From positions 60,854,407 to 60,918,406 of the forward strand of contig CM047817.1 of NCBI GenBank assembly GCA_026214975.1: DNA of 64,000 nucleotides. The letters run 5' to 3'. Position numbers and translations under genes: made by a program. This DNA is from Gentiana macrophylla. Taxonomy: Eukaryota; Streptophyta; Magnoliopsida; Gentianales; Gentianaceae. This document shows positions 56,906-64,000 of the stretch, piece by piece. The notes below the pieces were generated by a model. That model saw nothing but the letters and a program-made list of their open reading frames with translations, had not been told where the DNA came from and searched no databases. The first letter of the stretch is position 1. The number at the start of each line of letters is the position of its first letter.

Positions 56906-58644
56906 TGTTGGAGGGATTTTGCATCATTAAAACAAAAGAAAATTTATAAAACCTATACTACCATGCAAAACTAACTCCTAACCGGCCGAATACCGGGTAA
57001 TTGATAGTAGAGCGAAGTGAGTAAGGGGTCGATCCACAGGGAATTGGGATGTTGACTCTAATTTCACTAATTCCTTTCAATTGTTACTCAAGGAAACGAA
57101 TAAACGAAAAGCAAACATAAAAACGTAAAGAATAATGAGAATAAATCTAACCTAGGAAAACAAAATAAAACAATCTAAACTAAAAAGACATGGGATCAAA
57201 CAAAGCACAAACCTACGTGATCTCAATCCTAGTTCAATTCATGATTCTAATTCAAGTTGTGGTTTCACCTTATCACGAGATATAAACCCCTAATTCCTTA
57301 GTGGATCTAATTTCTCAAGCTATGAATTCCTAATTCCTTAGTGAATTCAATTATCGATCTCTCCTCTTCCGAATGCTGAGAACGATTTTCCATACAAAAC
57401 TAAGGTTTAGATTCAAGTTAACTTCCGTATTTTAGAACCTAACAACCTAGAAATCTAACCAATTAATTTGTCACATAATTAATGATTAAAGATCCTATCT
57501 TTCTATGGTGATCTAGTCTACGCAACTTCCGTATGTTGTAAACGTATCAATAGCAAACTGATCTCTCGATCTAATTCACATCATAGCATCAAAATCATAG
57601 AACGATACAAAATAAATTAAAGCTCATGAAAATAAACGAATAAGGACTGAATAAATTAAATAAATAAACTCACGTAGTTTGGTACATGATTGAATCCATG
57701 AATCGAAAACGGAAGAAAAACGACATCCTAATCTAACCCGGATCACCCGAGCACAAGGCTCGGGTGACCGGCCTTGAAAAGCCAAGTTGCCGCTGCTTTG
57801 CTGTGATATGCGGCTGAATAAATTGTGTAGTATGAGAATAATAATAATTAGGGTTTAATGCATGCACATATTTATAAGGAAGCTAAGGCGGCTGGAATAA
57901 AAAAAAACTAAGGCGGCGCTGCTTTTGTTTAAGTCGGTATTGCTGGAAGTCGGCCATGGATTATTGGAATAAAACTTCTAAAATTCATATCTTGAGTTGT
58001 AGACTTCAAAAATTATGATCCGAATGTCATAAAAAGCTCTCGGAAAACTCTACAACTTTCATTAAGGACTCTTCTTCAGAAAACGCCTTTTGATTAGCCC
58101 GTCGTATTACAGTCGTTTTCGGGATTTTCCACTTACCCAAATTGATTACCCACTTGACCACCATTTGAGTTGTAGAAGTCCGATTGACGTAATTCAAAGT
58201 GCGTTGGAAAGCTCTTTCAAAGATCTACAATTTTCATTAAGAAGTCCTCGATCTACAATTTTCATGAAGAAGTCCTCCCCTGAAAATGCCTCTAAGCTGG
58301 GTCAAATCTCCGTCGAAAATATATAACGATTTAAGTACTTAGGAAAATTTGCTCCGTTGAACTCGTAAACTTGTGGCATCTTCTTCTAACCCTCTAAACA
58401 CCTCTTTTAGACCGAAGATATGCATCTACAAGATATCCAAAATATTGCAAAGTGTAACAACATGCAAATAAACATAAAACCAACGATAAAAACACATAAA
58501 TCAGCCACTTTTGCAATTTATTATCTTTAAACATCATTTGCTCAATATTTCAATATAAGGCTCGATTTCTATACAAATCATAAGAATATGGGGAAAATTG
58601 ATATAAAATATATATATATAAATCATACAATTTGACCCTAAACA
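56906..58644 (-). repeat. Solo Gypsy LTR near MSI1
   Basis: Begins TGTTGGAGGGATTTTGC and ends GACCCTAAACA, flanked by AACAA on both sides (56901-56905 and 58645-58649). A U5 block GGGGTCGATCCACAGGGAA (about 57025-57043) gives its orientation as minus. It contains an inverted repeat TCACCCGAGC / GCTCGGGTGA (57743-57767) and a TATAAATA on the minus strand near 57873. The segment at about 57965-58240 is homologous, in reverse, to the U3 of Gypsy-C (about 47830-48075). Short duplications occur at 58225-58280. Confidence 0.85.
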
Positions 58645-58649
58645 AACAA

Positions 58650-59385
58650 CATCATTGGCGTCTAAAAAATAAACCCTATTTGGTTTTTGCGACATAGACG
58701 TCAGCCATAGTGACGCGCATCCTGTAAAACAAACGCCACTACGGTTGACGTTCCGAGTCCCCGTTCATCTTCTTCACATGCCTAGTTGGAGAACCTCTGG
58801 ACAATTGAAAAGATCGAAAATAAACCACCAATACTACCCGATTTCAACCAAGAACGATTACCCATTGTAATGAAACAACAACCGGCGTACCTTAGATAAG
58901 TTTTACAACGATATATCGTGTTCTTCCCCTCCGTTCTTCCCCCTTCCGTTCTTCCCATCGCCATTCTTCTTGTCCGATGTCTGCCAAGAACACTTGTCTC
59001 TTTAATTGCCAAGAACACTTGCACCCGTTTTTTTTGAGTAATGAATGAAGGGTGGTTTTGAAATGTAATGTTGTTTTTGAATTAAGGATGAGGGAATTTT
59101 ATTAGTAAAGTGGAGGATTTAGAGTTTTAGAGATTTTGCGGGTGTGTTTTAATATTTGATAAATTTAGGGACCAAAGTATACGTATGTTATATTTTTTTA
59201 TAGGTTTTTGCCGAAAATGACGTATTTATTCAATTATCCGGCTCCAAGGACACAAGTTATTAATCAGGACAAAACATGTGTAAACTTACCAAAATACCCT
59301 TTTTCTAATTTAACCTAATTAACCTAATTAATACATCCCTGAAGCCGCCGTCCACAATTGAAAATACGGTGATATCCTTCCAATT
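58650..59385. other. Intergenic DNA without a supported gene
   Basis: It starts with more ACGT words, then AT-rich unique-looking DNA. The frame at 58782-59024 (minus) has no recognisable motif and no start context worth reporting. Confidence 0.5.
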
Positions 59386-59806
59386 TGGAATAGTCATGCT
59401 GTTGATTTGATCGCCGGAGAGGGAGTTTCGTTTTTCGTTTTGGAATAGTCCTGCTGTTGATTTCGTTGTTGTGCACAGGTCCTGTTGTTCATTTCGTTTT
59501 TCGATTTTGGAATCGCCGCCGGTGAATTTTCGTTTTTCGTTTTTGGAATAGTCATGCTGTTGATTTGATCGCCGGAGAGGGAGTCATTGATCGCCGGCTT
59601 CCTGCTGTTGATTGTGTGCTTGAAGCAAGACGGAGACGCCGGATTGCCGGCCATGGTTGCCGGAACAGGCTGTATATGTTTTTATTTTTATTTGTGTGCT
59701 TGAAGCAAGACGGAGACGCCGGATTGTGTGCTTGAAGCAAGACGGAGACGCCGGATTGCCGGCCATGGTTGCCGGAACAGGCTGTATATGTTTTTATTTT
59801 TATTTT
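59386..59806. repeat. Nested minisatellite upstream of MSI1
   Basis: GGAATAGTCATGCTGTTGAT occurs at about 59388 and 59547, with a variant near 59442. GTGTGCTTGAAGCAAGACGG occurs at about 59613, 59693 and 59725, spaced about 80 and 32 bp, with the tail CCATGGTTGCCGGAACAGG repeated at 59651 and 59763. These are recent local duplications. Overlapping minus-strand frames across it merely repeat the same residues. Confidence 0.85.
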
Positions 59807-59839
59807 TTTGAAATTGTTTAAGGCGTACGTTTAGGGTTG

Positions 59840-62640
<2,801 letters not shown>

Positions 62641-62734
62641 TAACTTTCAATTTATTTAAGTAATTCGAAACTCCTTCAAAATTTTCCGCTGAATTCTTCA
62701 ATGGTGACATATCCCCCGTGGCCCTTAAGAACCT

Positions 62735-63612
62735 TCATGTCTTCATGGATGTGGGAGTTATGGAACTTGACCATTGTATAGTTTGCATCCTCCCATTATA
62801 TTGTTTGCATCCTCCCATGTAACCGTTGCGCCTCTGGTGCATTGCTCCTCTTGATAGTTTGGATACATTTGAATAAATGAGGACTTGTCCATCTGCTGCA
62901 GTAACTTGTGGCTGATCAGAAGCGAGATGCTGAGCTCCCAAGTATCTTTTGAGTAGGTAAATGTGGAATTCTAGATAGATCCTTGATCGTTCTGGTAAGA
63001 GCAATCACTAGGCTATTGAACGGACTTTGCTAGTGATTCGGTAAGGACCACCGTAACGAGCAACAAGCTTGATGTTACGCCTTGAGGCTACAGAGTTTTG
63101 CTTGTAAGTTTGCAGCTTCTAATAGACTCTACATCCCATCAGGAACTCCTCTTTTCTGTTTTTGTCTGTATAGTATTTCGTCCGGGCTTGTGCCAACTCC
63201 AAATGATCCTTTAAATTTAGTTCTCTTATCACTGCTGCCTTCTATTCATATCAGTAGTAGGGCATCGGGAAAGAGTCAAATCCCCCTTGGTATGTAAGTA
63301 TTTGTAGCCATAGAGAGCCTCAAATGTGGAAAGCTGAAGGGCTATATGAAAGTTAGTGTTGTAGCAAAACTCTGCCATAGGTAACCAAGGAACCCATTGC
63401 CTTGTGCACGAAAGAAACATATACACCTTAAGTATATTTCAACACACTGATTGACCTTTTCTTATTGTGCATGAGTTTGTGGATGGTTGCCTGAACTCAT
63501 GGTTAATTTGATTCCCACAAGCTTAAAAGTTGCTGCCAAATTTCACCGCTGCACACCTTGTCCATGTCACCAACTATAGTCTGGGGCAAACCATGTAATG
63601 CTCTTTTGGAAA
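62735..63612 (-). pseudogene. Decayed Ty3/gypsy integrase in MSI1 intron 2
   Basis: Minus-strand translation in several frames gives HGLPQTIVGDMDKVCSGEIWQQL (about 63600-63530), the second catalytic-Asp block. Then come MGSLVTYG / WVPWLPMAEFCYNTNFH and STFEALYG (about 63395-63310). Next is LNLKDHLELAQARTKYYTDK...NIKLVARYGGPYRITSK, the GPY/F-type module (about 63220-63030), and RSIYLEFHIY-like text to 62960. Many stops and shifts are present. The order and motifs fit a chromovirus-type integrase. No LTR was recognised beside it. Confidence 0.75.
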
Positions 63613-64000
63613 AAAATTTCTACTGGTATTCACTCCACTACTTTCTTTACCCATTATTTTATTCACTACACCTACTTTATTACAATTTCTCTCACCAACC
63701 ATTTATTGATCTACAAATAACAAAATATTAACCCATCTTATAAATATCTCACCACTTCACTTTATTCTTTCTACTACTTTATTTACTTTATTGCCTTATT
63801 GCAGAAAATCTAGGTCCAACAACATATAAGAGTAGGAAAGTTCATGTCTTAATATGGTGGGTGAAACAATAGCAAGTGCCAATGCGAGACAACATTAACA
63901 GCCTCCCTCAAGTGTGTTCCTATAACAAAGAGCCCAACACTTGAATAATATAGATGAGCGACTCTAATTCCATGTAGAAAAACTCGGCCCACCAACATAT
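63613..64000. other. Right edge, AT-rich, nothing recognised
   Basis: Starts with a CTTTATTT/CTACTTTATT-rich low-complexity stretch to about 63800, then unique-looking DNA. It presumably lies within MSI1 intron 2. No exon or transposon motif was identified. Confidence 0.5.

Noticed and set aside
59394..59766. Minus-strand ORFs with internal peptide repeats upstream of MSI1
   Set aside because: The repeats are just the minisatellite units; frames overlap each other and have no similarity I recognise.

Overview
The window is repeat-dense nuclear DNA of a flowering plant, probably a eudicot. It holds LTR retrotransposons inserted into one another, plus the 5' part of one host gene at the right edge: an MSI1-type WD40 histone chaperone (exons 1 and 2, 60542-62285). 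No bacterial, organellar, rRNA or CRISPR feature was seen. Almost every long open frame other than MSI1 is a piece of a retroelement.

Layout. 1-10789: Sirevirus-like Ty1/copia sequence (Sire1, + strand). The 3' end of one copy runs into a shared LTR, a second internal region and another LTR. 10790-34818: an Athila-like Ty3/gypsy element (- strand) whose pol is cut by Sire1. It is split by a Ty1/copia element (11956-30991, TSD ATTTT). The right LTR of that copia holds a solo Gypsy LTR (21076-30682, TSD ATAAC), which holds a Stowaway-like MITE (22667-30549, TSD TA), which holds a complete but ORF-less Gypsy element (22813-30455, TSD ATATT). 34830-42959: a second Sirevirus-like element (Sire2, TSD GAATG) without pol. 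43036-56634: a Tat-like Gypsy element (TSD GTATT) with a protease fragment, a tandem repeat and an antisense ORF. Its right LTR is split by another gag-only Gypsy element, Gypsy-C (47410-56104, TSD CCGAG with one change). 56906-58644: a solo Gypsy LTR on the - strand (TSD AACAA). 58650-60541: intergenic DNA with minisatellites. 60542-end: MSI1, whose second intron contains a decayed Gypsy integrase.

How the parts work together. Most elements cannot move alone. Sire1 has lost integrase and reverse transcriptase, Sire2 lacks capsid and pol, the inner Gypsy has no ORF, Gypsy-C has only a broken gag, and the Tat element keeps only a protease fragment. What persists is the cis-acting equipment (LTRs, PBS, polypurine tracts) and, in the Sireviruses, a 3' ORF of unknown function. 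This suggests mobilisation in trans by relatives elsewhere.

Main leads. (1) A U5 module in the tRNA-Asp-primed Gypsy LTRs that looks complementary to the D- and T-arms of that primer. (2) Family-specific GC-rich palindromes in the LTR promoter regions. (3) A shared C-terminal module in the Sirevirus 3' ORF. (4) LTR-pair differences concentrated at CAG/CTG sites, which look like methylation-linked base-calling errors; frameshifts here should therefore be read cautiously.
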